In this document: positions 44,964 to 53,566 of the stretch, piece by piece | How positions within the stretch are numbered: the first letter of the stretch is position 1 | Layout: every line of letters begins with the position of its first letter | Assembly: GCA_016872775.1 (NCBI GenBank) | Contig: VGZA01000023.1 | Coordinates: 1 to 64,000, forward strand | DNA length: 64,000 bases | Direction: 5' to 3' | Source: Planctomycetota bacterium | Lineage (GTDB): Bacteria > Planctomycetota > Planctomycetia > Pirellulales > Pirellulaceae | Translations under genes and position numbers: made by a program | The notes under the pieces: generated by a model | Databases searched by the model: none | What the model was told of the DNA's origin: nothing | The model's input: the letters and a program-made list of their open reading frames with translations, nothing else

Positions 44964-45920
44964 TCACGAGTTCCGACCGCGAACGGTTCGGAACCTTTCC
45001 TGATGGGGACAGATCTGCGTGACTCTCAAGCCGAGTTTGTCACCGACCTTCACTGCTTCCCCGGCCGCGACTTTACAACTACCGACTTCCAGCGCCAGAG
45101 TTTTCTCGCAGGACTTGTTGAATTGGATGATCGAGCCGGGGCAGATCTCGAGAACTTTCCCGACGGTTTGTCGGGTTTCGGCGAGTGTCACGACGACCGG
45201 CACGCGAATTCGGAGCAGGCTGCGCGAGAACTGGGGAAGGAGGGGCAGGCCGTCTTCCAGGTCTTGGAACTGAACCATGCGATGGAGCGGCGATGATCCG
45301 CCGGGATTCGCTGCATGCGGGGCGGGGGGTGTCGTGAAGGTTCGAGCACGCGGCTCGGCTGATGGGGCCGCCGACGGGTCCAGAAAGTGACCTTCGGCGT
45401 TGGAGACCGGCCAGAGCAGCCACGCGGTGGTATTTTCACCGTCCCGGGTGAGGGTCGCCTGGATATAGCGTGCCGCTGCCCGCACCGAGGCGGCCTGCAG
45501 CCCTTTTGACAAGTCCTCGATCCGACCGGAACGGCAATCGCCGGGGGCAGCCACATCGGGGACGAGTGCGGCACCGAGTTCCTGGGCCAGCACCTGCAGC
45601 TTTTGTGCAGGGAGCGGTTCTTGGTTCCCTTTCGAAACCGCAAACCAGTTGGCCGGGTCCGAGGCCAACAGGAGCACTGCGGTGTGATTGACCTTAAAGC
45701 TGCAGCCCCAACCGGCTGCGTTTCCGGCCGTCGCTACGGCCTGCGGAATTCCCAAGGCGGCGGCGTGGCCTGCGGCGTTTTCTTCCAACGACGCAACCGG
45801 GGAAAACGACCACTGCCAGCTCCCGCCGAAGGCGCGCTCTAACGCTGCCGCTGCTTCTCCGGCGTTGGCAAGGCAAGCGGAATGGATTGACGAGTCGAAT
45901 TCTGGTCCCTGATCAGCCAT
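44964..45920 (-). CDS. FliN-like flagellar motor switch (SpoA domain) protein
   Basis: 318 residues. The C-terminal about 85 residues are a SpoA/FliN domain: LRIRVPVVVTLAETRQTVGKVL, PGSIIQFNKSCEKTL, and VGDKLGLRVTQICP. The N-terminal 220 residues resemble the FliY/FliM-type CheC-like or an unknown domain (AALERAFGGSWQWSFSPVAS), rich in Ala and Pro near the linker. Known members form the switch ring of the flagellar motor. No other flagellar gene is in the window. ATG 45920 has only a weak ribosome site; the frame upstream lacks family similarity. Confidence 0.8.
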   Translation of the reverse strand: MADQGPEFDSSIHSACLANAGEAAAALERAFGGSWQWSFSPVASLEENAAGHAAALGIPQAVATAGNAAGWGCSFKVNHTAVLLLASDPANWFAVSKGNQEPLPAQKLQVLAQELGAALVPDVAAPGDCRSGRIEDLSKGLQAASVRAAARYIQATLTRDGENTTAWLLWPVSNAEGHFLDPSAAPSAEPRARTFTTPPAPHAANPGGSSPLHRMVQFQDLEDGLPLLPQFSRSLLRIRVPVVVTLAETRQTVGKVLEICPGSIIQFNKSCEKTLALEVGSCKVAAGEAVKVGDKLGLRVTQICPHQERFRTVRGRNS

Positions 45921-46087
45921 CTCTAGTGCGTACTTCGCTCCCGATGCTGGGCTTGCGATGCTGAGCTCCCGATGCTGGGTCGAGGTCGGCCCGTTTCCTG
46001 CCCCCAATATCGGGTCTAGGCGGTCCGAACTTTGCCTTGTTTTTCCCAAATTCGCGCGACGATCAGCCGCTGGCGATTTCGGTAACA

Positions 46088-46115
46088 TTGGCGAGATAGT
46101 GAAACCCTTTATAAT
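46088..46115 (+). promoter_or_regulatory. Sigma-70-like promoter of nadA
   Basis: TTGGCG (46088-46093) and TATAAT (46110-46115) are separated by 16 bases. It predicts a transcript start near 46122, only about 28 bases before the ATG at 46150, and so supports that start over the longer open frame. Confidence 0.6.
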
Positions 46116-46149
46116 CGGGGGAAACAGTTCGGAAGAAATCGAGGTAATC

Positions 46150-47289
46150 ATGGCCACGCACCTGGCCCCCCCTGCCCCGCTGCCATTAGCACGCTACAAG
46201 TCGCTTTCCAACGGGGAGTTGGCAGAGCGCATCCAGCATCTGCGCGGCCGAATGGGGTCGCGGTTGTTGATTCTGGGACACCATTATCAGCAGGACGAAG
46301 TGATTGCGCTCAGCGATCTGCGCGGCGACTCCTACCAGCTCAGCCAGATGGCAGCGGCCAGTGTTGATTGTCATGCGATCGCATTTTGCGGGGTCCATTT
46401 CATGGCGGAAACCGCGGACATTCTCGTCAACAGGCCGGAACGATTACAGGCGAGGCTGGGACGGCGGGTCGATGTCATTCTGCCCGACATGGCCGCCGGA
46501 TGTTCGATGGCGGATATGGCGGCGATTGAACAGGTCGAATCGGCCTGGGCGGAGCTGTCGGGGTTGATTGACGTGAACGACGTGACGCCGGTCACTTACA
46601 TCAATTCGGCCGCCAGTTTGAAGGCGTTTTGCGGCCGGCATGGCGGCATCGTTTGCACTTCCAGCAATGCGGCCGCCGTGTTGCAGTGGGCGTTTGCCAG
46701 AACGGGCCGCGTATTGTTCTTTCCCGACCAGCATTTGGGTCGAAATACCGCAATCAAGATGGGAATCACCAACGAACGGATGCCGGTCTGGAATCCCCAC
46801 GCATCGGAAAATGGCGGGAATAGCGCGGACGCGATTCGAGACAGCCGGGTCATTCTCTGGCAGGGGCATTGCAGCGTCCATCAGATGTTTCGAGCGGAGC
46901 ATGTGCAACAGTTCCGGCAACGGATCCCGGGGATCAAGATTCTGGTGCACCCGGAGTGCCCGCAGGCCGTCAACGACCTCGCCGACGTCTCGGGCTCGAC
47001 GAATGCGATCATTCGCGCCGTCGAACAGGCACCGCCGGGCACCCAATGGGCGATTGGAACCGAACTGCACCTGGTGAATCGCTTGAAGCAGGAACATCCG
47101 GAACAGGAGATTCATTTTCTTTCGCCCGTGGTCTGCATGTGTGCCACGATGTACAGGATCGACCTGGCCCATTTATGCTGGAGCCTGGAGAACCTCGAGG
47201 TCGGGACGCCCGTGAACATTGTCCGCGTGGATGACGAAACGGCGGCCTGGTCTCGAATCGCGTTGGAACGCATGTTGGAAGTGAAGTAA
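46150..47289 (+). CDS. nadA: Quinolinate synthase NadA
   Basis: 379 residues. Makes quinolinate from iminoaspartate and dihydroxyacetone phosphate in NAD synthesis with a [4Fe-4S] cluster. Seen: LILGHHYQQDEV, the three cluster cysteine regions FCGVHFMAETADIL, IVCTSSNAA and VVCMCATMYR, plus FFPDQHLGRNTA and HPECPQAV. ATG 46150 is preceded by GAGG with 5-base spacing and by a promoter at 46088-46115. nadB and nadC are not in the window. The gene is followed closely by lnt. Confidence 0.96.
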   Translation: MATHLAPPAPLPLARYKSLSNGELAERIQHLRGRMGSRLLILGHHYQQDEVIALSDLRGDSYQLSQMAAASVDCHAIAFCGVHFMAETADILVNRPERLQARLGRRVDVILPDMAAGCSMADMAAIEQVESAWAELSGLIDVNDVTPVTYINSAASLKAFCGRHGGIVCTSSNAAAVLQWAFARTGRVLFFPDQHLGRNTAIKMGITNERMPVWNPHASENGGNSADAIRDSRVILWQGHCSVHQMFRAEHVQQFRQRIPGIKILVHPECPQAVNDLADVSGSTNAIIRAVEQAPPGTQWAIGTELHLVNRLKQEHPEQEIHFLSPVVCMCATMYRIDLAHLCWSLENLEVGTPVNIVRVDDETAAWSRIALERMLEVK

Positions 47290-47400
47290 CCTGTGCGATC
47301 CAAGCAAGGAGCGAGTCGATCGGGATTTTCGGCGGCAATTGAGCCCGACGACGGTCGCCGCTCGCGGCAAGCCGGGGTGGATTGCTGGCACGCGCGCTGG

Positions 47401-49059
47401 ATGACAGCCACGAAGTTGTCGATTTTCAGCGCCATCTGCCTGGGGTTATCATTGCCGCCAGTGCATTGGAGTTATTGTATCTGGCTGGCTCCGATCGGCT
47501 GGCTGGTATTGGTGCTGCGAGATCAACCGCCAGGACGGCGCGGTTACGTATGGCTTTGGGCGGCAACGTTTGCATTTTGGTTGCACTATCTTTGGGGAAT
47601 ACGCAGTGCCCACCCCGTGCTCTACCTGGGGTGGCTGGCGTTGTCCGCTTACCTGGCCGCGTATGTGCCGGCATTCGTCCGTATCAGCCGGCACCTTGTC
47701 CATCGGCGTCGGATTCCTTTTGTCGTCGCCGCTCCCGCCGTGTGGACGCTGCTCGAAGTCGCTCGCGGCTACTTGCTCAGCGGCTTTTCCGGGGGCTTGA
47801 TCGGCCATGCTTTGGTACGCCAATCCTGGCTGATACAAATCGCGGATTTGCTGGGCGCGTATACCGTCAGCTGGATGGTGCTCACGGTCGCCAGTCTGGC
47901 GATGCTCGCATTCCGGCCTGGCGGTCGGCGTCTGCCGGCACGCATCGCTCCGTGGCTTGGCATCGGGGTGATCTTGATCGGTTCGATGGGGTACGGGTGG
48001 TGGCGTCTGCACGACCTTCGCGAGTTGCCCCGGGAACGCGATTCCGTGCTGCGTATCGCGCTGCTGCAGGAGTCGATCGACACAGTTTTTGACGGGGAAC
48101 CGGAAAAGAACGTCGAGCGGAGCATCGAGATGTTTCGGAAATATTTGGAGCTCACCGCGCGGGTCCTGAACGAGGACCCGGATCTTGATCTGATCGTCTG
48201 GCCCGAGTCGGCCTTTACTTCGAATATCCCTGATCAGCTGGTCGATTCGATCGACGACCTGCAAGCGCCGCCCGGATTGGAGGAGCGGAGAGCGGAATAC
48301 CAGGATTTTGTTCGCCTCCGCAGCGAGCGGTTTCCGGACAAGCTGCGGGCGCTTCGGGATCTGGTTGCGACGCGCTCGCGGCGCGCCACCCATTTTCTCG
48401 TCGGGACCGACACGATCGACTACAATCAAAATCCGCCCCAGGCGTACAATTCGTGCCTGTTTATATCTCCGGACGGTCAATTGCTTGGCCGTTATTTCAA
48501 GCAGCATCCCGTGCCGTTCGGCGAGTATATTCCGTTCCTTGCCAGCTTCCCTTCCCTCGCGCAACTTTCACCGATTGGCGCGGGCATCGCGGCGGGCGTC
48601 GAGCCGCGATCGTTTCCCCTGGGGAAATTCCGTATCTCACCCAGCATCTGTTTTGAAAGCACGGTCCCTCACGTGATTCAGGGGCAGATGGCCTCGCTGC
48701 GGCGCAACGGCCAATCGCCGGACCTCCTGGTGAATATGACGAACGACGGCTGGTTTTGGGGGTCGGGGATGCTGGATATGCAATTCCACAGCGCCGTTTT
48801 TCGGGCGATCGAGAACCGCCGCCCCTTCCTGATCGCCGCCAATACGGGGATTTCCGCGTGGGTGCGAGCCGACGGCGTCATCGAGCGGGAGAGCGAGCGC
48901 CGCACCGTCCATACCATCGTTGCGACCGTCGCCAAACAGGCCCAAAACAGCCTCTATTCCCCCCTGGGTGACCTGGCGACGATCGTGGTATTGGGGCTGT
49001 TTTTGGCGGGGGGATGGCTCCTGGGAGACGGTCGAACGAATTTATTTGCTATTCGTTGA
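47401..49059 (+). CDS. lnt: Apolipoprotein N-acyltransferase
   Basis: About 552 residues. N-terminal half has some six to seven hydrophobic segments; the C-terminal half is a nitrilase-fold domain with the Lnt catalytic triad: Glu in VWPESAF (near 268), Lys in YFKQHPVPFGEYIPF (near 366) and Cys in SPSICFES (near 417). It adds the third acyl chain to lipoproteins in the inner membrane, consistent with the lipoprotein signals seen here. A GTG start at 47293, 3 bases after nadA, would add 36 non-family residues; the ATG at 47401 starts directly before the first membrane segment. Probably co-transcribed with nadA. Confidence 0.93.
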   Translation: MTATKLSIFSAICLGLSLPPVHWSYCIWLAPIGWLVLVLRDQPPGRRGYVWLWAATFAFWLHYLWGIRSAHPVLYLGWLALSAYLAAYVPAFVRISRHLVHRRRIPFVVAAPAVWTLLEVARGYLLSGFSGGLIGHALVRQSWLIQIADLLGAYTVSWMVLTVASLAMLAFRPGGRRLPARIAPWLGIGVILIGSMGYGWWRLHDLRELPRERDSVLRIALLQESIDTVFDGEPEKNVERSIEMFRKYLELTARVLNEDPDLDLIVWPESAFTSNIPDQLVDSIDDLQAPPGLEERRAEYQDFVRLRSERFPDKLRALRDLVATRSRRATHFLVGTDTIDYNQNPPQAYNSCLFISPDGQLLGRYFKQHPVPFGEYIPFLASFPSLAQLSPIGAGIAAGVEPRSFPLGKFRISPSICFESTVPHVIQGQMASLRRNGQSPDLLVNMTNDGWFWGSGMLDMQFHSAVFRAIENRRPFLIAANTGISAWVRADGVIERESERRTVHTIVATVAKQAQNSLYSPLGDLATIVVLGLFLAGGWLLGDGRTNLFAIR

Positions 49060-49085
49060 CTTCCAGATTCGGCCGTAACTATACT
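49056..49085 (+). promoter_or_regulatory. Sigma-70-like promoter of the coiled-coil gene
   Basis: TTGACT (49056-49061) and TATACT (49080-49085) with an 18-base spacer, beginning on the stop codon of lnt. The leader to the ATG at 49188 would be about 95 bases and contains two copies of AATCACGGG. Confidence 0.5.
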
Positions 49086-49187
49086 TGCGAGATACCTGGG
49101 GTAGCAGTTTTTGGCCATCGTACGTCTTTGCCGATTGGGCAATCACGGGCCGGCTTGGCAATCACGGGAATTCAGGAAAGGTTTGCC

Positions 49188-50021
49188 ATGGGTTTCATCG
49201 GGCGGATGCTCACCTTGTTCATTTTCGTCATGAGCCTTGTGTTTATGACCCTTGCAGTCATGGTTTTTGCTACCCATAAGTCATGGAAAGAGGAAATCAC
49301 TTCGGCCAACGGTTATCAGACGCAGGTCAAGCGTCTGAGGCTGGAAAACGACAATCTGAAACTTGAAATCGACTCCCAGAAGCGAACGTTTGCCGCGGAA
49401 CAGATGGCGCGAGCGTTCTCCTTGGGCGCCTTGCAGTCGAAACTGACCCAGCTGGAGGCTCAAATCCAGCAAAAGGACGGCCAACTTGCGCAGTTACAGA
49501 CCGAAGTGGCCAACAAAACCACCCTGGCTTCGACGACCGCCCAGAACGAAGCCAAGCTGCAGGTGGAAGTCGAACAACAGCGCGAGTTGATTACGAAGAC
49601 CAGGGAAGAGGCGGACGGTTTGTTTCTGTCGGTGGTCGCGTTAACCGATCAGTTGAATCAAGCCAAAGGGATCGAACGTTCCCAGAGCGAAATCAATGCG
49701 GCGCTGCTGCGTCAATATGCCGACCTGAAACTAGTGGCGGACAAGCTCGGCTTTGGCCCCTACACGCTGGTTCAGGAGATCCCGCCCGCCGTGGATGCGA
49801 AGGTCCTGGCGGTCAGCGAAAAAGACTTGATTGAAATCTCCGTTGGATCGGACGACGGTGTTCACAAAGGACACACGATGGAGGTTTACCGAGGGACAAA
49901 TTATCTCGGCAAGGTGGTTGTGCTGAAGACGGAAGGCAACAAGGCGATCGCGAAGATCATCCCCGAGTATCGCAAGGCTCCGATTAAGAAGGATGACCAT
50001 GTCACAACCCGGCTCAACTAG
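49188..50021 (+). CDS. Membrane-anchored coiled-coil protein
   Basis: 277 residues. One N-terminal transmembrane segment (LTLFIFVMSLVFMTLAVMVF, residues 8-27) followed by a long coiled coil to about residue 190 (RLRLENDNLKLEIDSQKR, QTEVANKT, VEVEQQRELITKTREE) and a small beta-rich C-terminal domain (DLIEISVGSDDGVHKGHTME, VVVLKTEGNKAIAKI) resembling the end of other planctomycete envelope proteins and MreC-like barrels. ATG 49188 has AGGAAAGG 6 bases upstream. Function unknown; probably structural in the cell envelope. It overlaps the next small gene by 23 bases. Confidence 0.8.
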   Translation: MGFIGRMLTLFIFVMSLVFMTLAVMVFATHKSWKEEITSANGYQTQVKRLRLENDNLKLEIDSQKRTFAAEQMARAFSLGALQSKLTQLEAQIQQKDGQLAQLQTEVANKTTLASTTAQNEAKLQVEVEQQRELITKTREEADGLFLSVVALTDQLNQAKGIERSQSEINAALLRQYADLKLVADKLGFGPYTLVQEIPPAVDAKVLAVSEKDLIEISVGSDDGVHKGHTMEVYRGTNYLGKVVVLKTEGNKAIAKIIPEYRKAPIKKDDHVTTRLN

Positions 50022-50193
50022 CCCCGTTACGACGGCACCGACCACCAAGCACAGCTTCAACATCTATTCCATGATGCTGTTGCTTTCGTTCATCGCGCTT
50101 TCCGTGGGTGCGATGCTGCTTTACTACGAACTGCAGAAGTATGGTTCTTTTCCTTGGTGGAAAGCCGGAACCGCGTCGAGCGCCGGCAGTTAG
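49999..50193 (+). CDS. Small single-span membrane protein
   Basis: 64 residues with one hydrophobic segment (MMLLLSFIALSVGAMLLYYE) between a Thr/Pro-rich start and a short aromatic tail (GSFPWWK). The ATG at 49999 has AAGG 6 bases upstream and overlaps the coiled-coil gene, so translation is probably coupled. No family is recognised; conservation of the pair would suggest a joint envelope role. Confidence 0.6.
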   Translation: MSQPGSTSPVTTAPTTKHSFNIYSMMLLLSFIALSVGAMLLYYELQKYGSFPWWKAGTASSAGS

Positions 50194-50592
50194 CAACCGT
50201 TTATCGCGGTTATGCGCAGGGGTAATGCGGCTGCCGTCAGCAGTCGGATGCAGAACATGGATTCTGGCGGCGGTAAGCGGGTCGGGGGACTTTGGATAGC
50301 GATTTGTCCGTCCGCAACGTTTGGCGCGAGCGGCATGAATTTCGCCTTTGACTTGCGCAAATGACTTCCTGCCCGGCGCGGGGGCAATTCAACTTTTCTT
50401 GCAGGTGGCTGGCGGTTCTTCGCCAGCTTGAACCAAAGGCGTCCCATACAGTTGCGCTCGAATCGCCCCCCGACGCGATTTGACCGGTCCGACTTTCCGA
50501 CCTACTTTTTTTCATACCGTCAATACGGGTCGAATTGGGCACCGACGCCTCGAATCTCCCAGTGCGTACTCGAGCAGTCAATCGGAAACTTG
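50194..50592. other. Gene-free interval of about 400 bases
   Basis: No coding signal was found. It contains a hairpin GCTGGCG-GTTCTT-CGCCAGC (50408-50427) and a weak promoter-like pair TTGACC (50480-50485) / TACTTT (50503-50508) with 17-base spacing that would serve the GGDEF gene. Confidence 0.45.
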
Positions 50593-52824
50593 ATGGACGA
50601 CCTTAGGACCCACGCGACTGGCGCTCTCGAAGCGACGCAAGATGTCGTTCTTCCCGAGCCGCATCCGGCGGCCAAGATCTCGGAGATTCTGGGATCCTTG
50701 GACGAAGTCGCCAATCTGGATTCCACGCGCCAAGCGAAATCGGCCGCATCGCACCAGTCGCACCTTGCCGAGCGTCGATTGGGGATTGCATCCAGTCTGT
50801 TTGTGGCATTGCGGGCGAAGCACTCCCCGACGGCATCCCATTGTTTGCGGGTGGCGCTGGGAAGTTCCTCGTGGGCTCAACGGCTGAAGCTCTCCGAGAA
50901 CGAGCGCGAGGAACTAGAGATCGCGGCGCTGCTGCACGACGTCGGCAAGATCGGCGTTCCGGATTATGTGATTTCCAAACCGAGTACACTCGACGGCGAA
51001 GAATTGCTGGCGATGGAAACCGGCCGCGCGCACACCCGGAACATCCTGTTGGCGATGGGCACAAGCTCGTCGATCCTGGATATCATTCATTACGCGTCGG
51101 CTTGGTACGATGGAAGCCGGCATGGCTACGACCGCGCGGGCGACTCGCTGCCGCTTGGGTCACGAATCATCAGCATTGTCGACACGTTTGACGCGATGAC
51201 CACCGATCATGTCTATCGACGCGCCTATTCGCGGGAGCGGGCGGTAGCGGAGCTTTACGCCTGCGCGGCGTCCCAGTTTGATCCGGCGTTGGTCAGCGAT
51301 TTTGCCCGACTGCTGAGCCAGGATCTGGCAGGGCTCTCCTCTTCGGTCGCCCGCCGCTGGCTGCAGCACCTGCAACCGGAAACGGCTTCGGCACGTTGGA
51401 AGCCGGGCACGGTCGCCGAAAACGCGACGATCCCGCTCGAAAAACTGTTTCATCAAAGACTGCTCGACAACATGCAGGATGCCGTGGTGTTCGTCGACCA
51501 GGCATTGAACATCCTGCTCTGGAACCACGCAGCGGAGAGACTCACGGGGATCGTCTCCACAAGCGTTGTGCACCAGCGCTGGATGCCTTCGCTGGTTCGG
51601 ATGTCCGATCAAACCGGCAAGCCGATCGAAGACAACGAGTGCCCTCTGGCGCAGGCTGCCACCAGCAATGTGCAGACCTTCCGCAGACTGACCATCATCG
51701 GACGCAACGGGCAACCGATCTCGGTCGACGCTCAATTGGTGCCGGTTGTCTATCGCAACGGCGTGAATCAGGGGGCGGCGCTGTTGTTGCGGGATGCCTC
51801 GCGACAGGTGACATTGGAGGAACGGGTCGAGTCGCTTCACCAGCAGGCGACGCGCGACCCGCTTACGCAGGTCGCCAATCGCGCAGAGTTCGATCGCGTG
51901 CATGAGCAGCTGGTGGAACAGCATGTGGCGTCGCGGGCGCCGTGCGCTCTGATCATCTGCGATATCGACCACTTCAAGAAAATCAACGATACCTACGGAC
52001 ATCAGGCGGGGGACGAGGCGTTGCAGTCGTTCGCTCGTGCGTTGCAGGCCAATTGCCGGCCGACCGACATGGTCGCACGCTACGGCGGCGAGGAATTCGC
52101 GATTCTCTGCCCCGATTGCGACAACAGTTCCGCGGCGGAGCGGGCGGAAGCGATGCGCAAGGCGCTGGCCAATACCCGGCAACCGGCGTTGAACGGAAAT
52201 TGCATGACGGCCAGCTTCGGTGTCACGGAATTGCAGAAAGGTGACTCGCCGGAAACGATGTTCCGCCGGGCCGATCGCGCGCTGTATCAGGCCAAGGACG
52301 CCGGTCGAAACTGTGTCGTGCAGTTGGGCAGCGGGCTGGAGCCGGATCGGTCGCCCGCGCGATGGCGCTGGTTCTCCTGGTTCAGTGACACGCTCAGCGA
52401 ACAGGTGGTCTCGCGCGATCTGGTGACCGCGGTTCCCTTGAAAGCCGCCGCGGAAAAATTGCGAGGATTCGTCGCCGATCAGACGGCGGAGATCCTGTTG
52501 ATCGACGAGAATCGCGTCGTGCTGCGAATCGACGCCACCAAGGTCCCGTTGACGCGCCGCGCTAACGATCGCCCGATCCCGTTTGAAATGGAACTGGCAT
52601 TCGAGGAGCGGACGTTCACGCTCGAAGGTGGCAAATCGACACCGAGCCTGCGCACCTTGATTCACGTCACCATCCGCCCACGGCGGCAACGCGATCGACG
52701 GCGACGGGACGTCGTCGAGCGGGCTCGTCGACTACTGTTGAGTCTGAAAGCGTACTTCGTCGCGCAGGATTTCGCCGAAATGAAAGGCGCGTTTGGCGAG
52801 ACGACCGGCGGAAAACTGCGTTAG
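50593..52824 (+). CDS. HD (degenerate HD-GYP) - PAS - GGDEF - PilZ-like signalling protein
   Basis: 743 residues. Residues about 70-270: HD domain with intact LLHDVGKIGVPD but changed GYP region (RHGYDRAGDSLPLGSRIISI, i.e. GYD for GYP and no HHE). About 285-415: PAS domain (LLDNMQDAVVFVDQALNILL). About 420-580: diguanylate cyclase with active-site YGGEEF (497-502) and FKKINDTYGHQAGDEAL. The last 140 residues look PilZ-like (RIDATKVPLTRR, basic RPRRQRDRRRRD). It should make cyclic di-GMP; the HD part may or may not cleave it. ATG 50593 has GGAA nearby; no transmembrane segment, so cytoplasmic. Confidence 0.88.
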   Translation: MDDLRTHATGALEATQDVVLPEPHPAAKISEILGSLDEVANLDSTRQAKSAASHQSHLAERRLGIASSLFVALRAKHSPTASHCLRVALGSSSWAQRLKLSENEREELEIAALLHDVGKIGVPDYVISKPSTLDGEELLAMETGRAHTRNILLAMGTSSSILDIIHYASAWYDGSRHGYDRAGDSLPLGSRIISIVDTFDAMTTDHVYRRAYSRERAVAELYACAASQFDPALVSDFARLLSQDLAGLSSSVARRWLQHLQPETASARWKPGTVAENATIPLEKLFHQRLLDNMQDAVVFVDQALNILLWNHAAERLTGIVSTSVVHQRWMPSLVRMSDQTGKPIEDNECPLAQAATSNVQTFRRLTIIGRNGQPISVDAQLVPVVYRNGVNQGAALLLRDASRQVTLEERVESLHQQATRDPLTQVANRAEFDRVHEQLVEQHVASRAPCALIICDIDHFKKINDTYGHQAGDEALQSFARALQANCRPTDMVARYGGEEFAILCPDCDNSSAAERAEAMRKALANTRQPALNGNCMTASFGVTELQKGDSPETMFRRADRALYQAKDAGRNCVVQLGSGLEPDRSPARWRWFSWFSDTLSEQVVSRDLVTAVPLKAAAEKLRGFVADQTAEILLIDENRVVLRIDATKVPLTRRANDRPIPFEMELAFEERTFTLEGGKSTPSLRTLIHVTIRPRRQRDRRRRDVVERARRLLLSLKAYFVAQDFAEMKGAFGETTGGKLR

Positions 52825-52881
52825 CCACCCCCGTCGGGACCGTACCGCTCGAATCCTCGCTGGCCCACGGCCCCGCAGCGC

Positions 52882-53139
52882 TTACTGTGCCCGCTCCTGA
52901 TACTCCGCCGGCGTGACGCCATACTTCTCGACGAGCCGGTACAGCTTGCGGCGATCGATTCCCTGTGCCCGAGCGGCGCGAGTCTTATTGCCGCGCAGCC
53001 GCCCCAGAACCTCGACGACTTTCGTCCGCTCGATCGAGGCCAGATCGTCCGTGACGAGTGGCAATGACGCTCTCGACAGGCTGACGGACGGAGCCGCGAC
53101 ATTGGAGATATCGTGCGGCAGATCGCGCAGCGGACCCGC
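52882..53139 (-). pseudogene. Fis-type helix-turn-helix fragment (NtrC-family C-terminus)
   Basis: The frame reads LRDLPHDISNVAA, a linker, then IERTKVVEVLGRLRGNKTRA and ARAQGIDRRKLYRLVEKYGV, the classic Fis-family DNA-binding end of sigma-54 activators. The AAA+ ATPase and receiver parts expected in front are missing and no ATG starts this frame; only a TTG (53064) is available. It is therefore most likely the 3' remnant of a regulator gene fused by deletion to another remnant (53140-53321). A small stand-alone Fis-like protein is a less likely alternative. Confidence 0.6.
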
Positions 53140-53321
53140 TTGTCGTCCGCCATGATCTTGGCGCGCGCGACCAGTTCCTTGCCCTTGCCACTGTAATCCG
53201 TTGTGACAGGTGAATACTCGCTGTGGGTTCCGCTCGCGTGAAACGGAACCACCTACGCCTGGACAGCGCTGGTAAAGAGCAAACCTGAAACCAAAACCCC
53301 CAGGAACAGTCGTTGCAACAT
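53140..53321 (-). pseudogene. 5' remnant of a secreted protein gene with a nonsense codon
   Basis: ATG at 53321 encodes a textbook signal peptide (LFLGVLVSGLLFTSAVQA) that ends at a TAG (53255-53253) exactly where cleavage would occur. Beyond the TAG the same frame reads VVPFHASGTHSEYSPVTTDY then GKELVARAKIMADDKR before sense is lost. The combination of signal peptide, in-frame stop and continued coding shows a nonsense-mutated, truncated gene. The family is not recognised with certainty. Nothing else was seen between 53322 and 53566. Confidence 0.55.
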
Positions 53322-53566
53322 CACGATCTGCTTTGCGGACAGAACCTCATCCCCACCACTTCAGTGAAACGTGAATAAACACCCGAGTGTAATCCATATG
53401 ATTTACTACATATAGCCCGAAAGGGTAGGTACAAGTTTAGGGGCGAGCCGTGGCCGTTACAAGCAGCCGGCACGGATTATCGGGCAAGATTGTGGAACCG
53501 CACGCGGACCGAGGAAGTGGTGTCTTGCTCATATCACCGGGGGCCGGTCGCGAACCGTTCCCCCGT

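Noticed and set aside
49993-50021. Programmed frameshift between the coiled-coil and small membrane genes
   Set aside because: The small gene has its own ATG with AAGG spacing and there is no slippery run; a simple overlap explains it.
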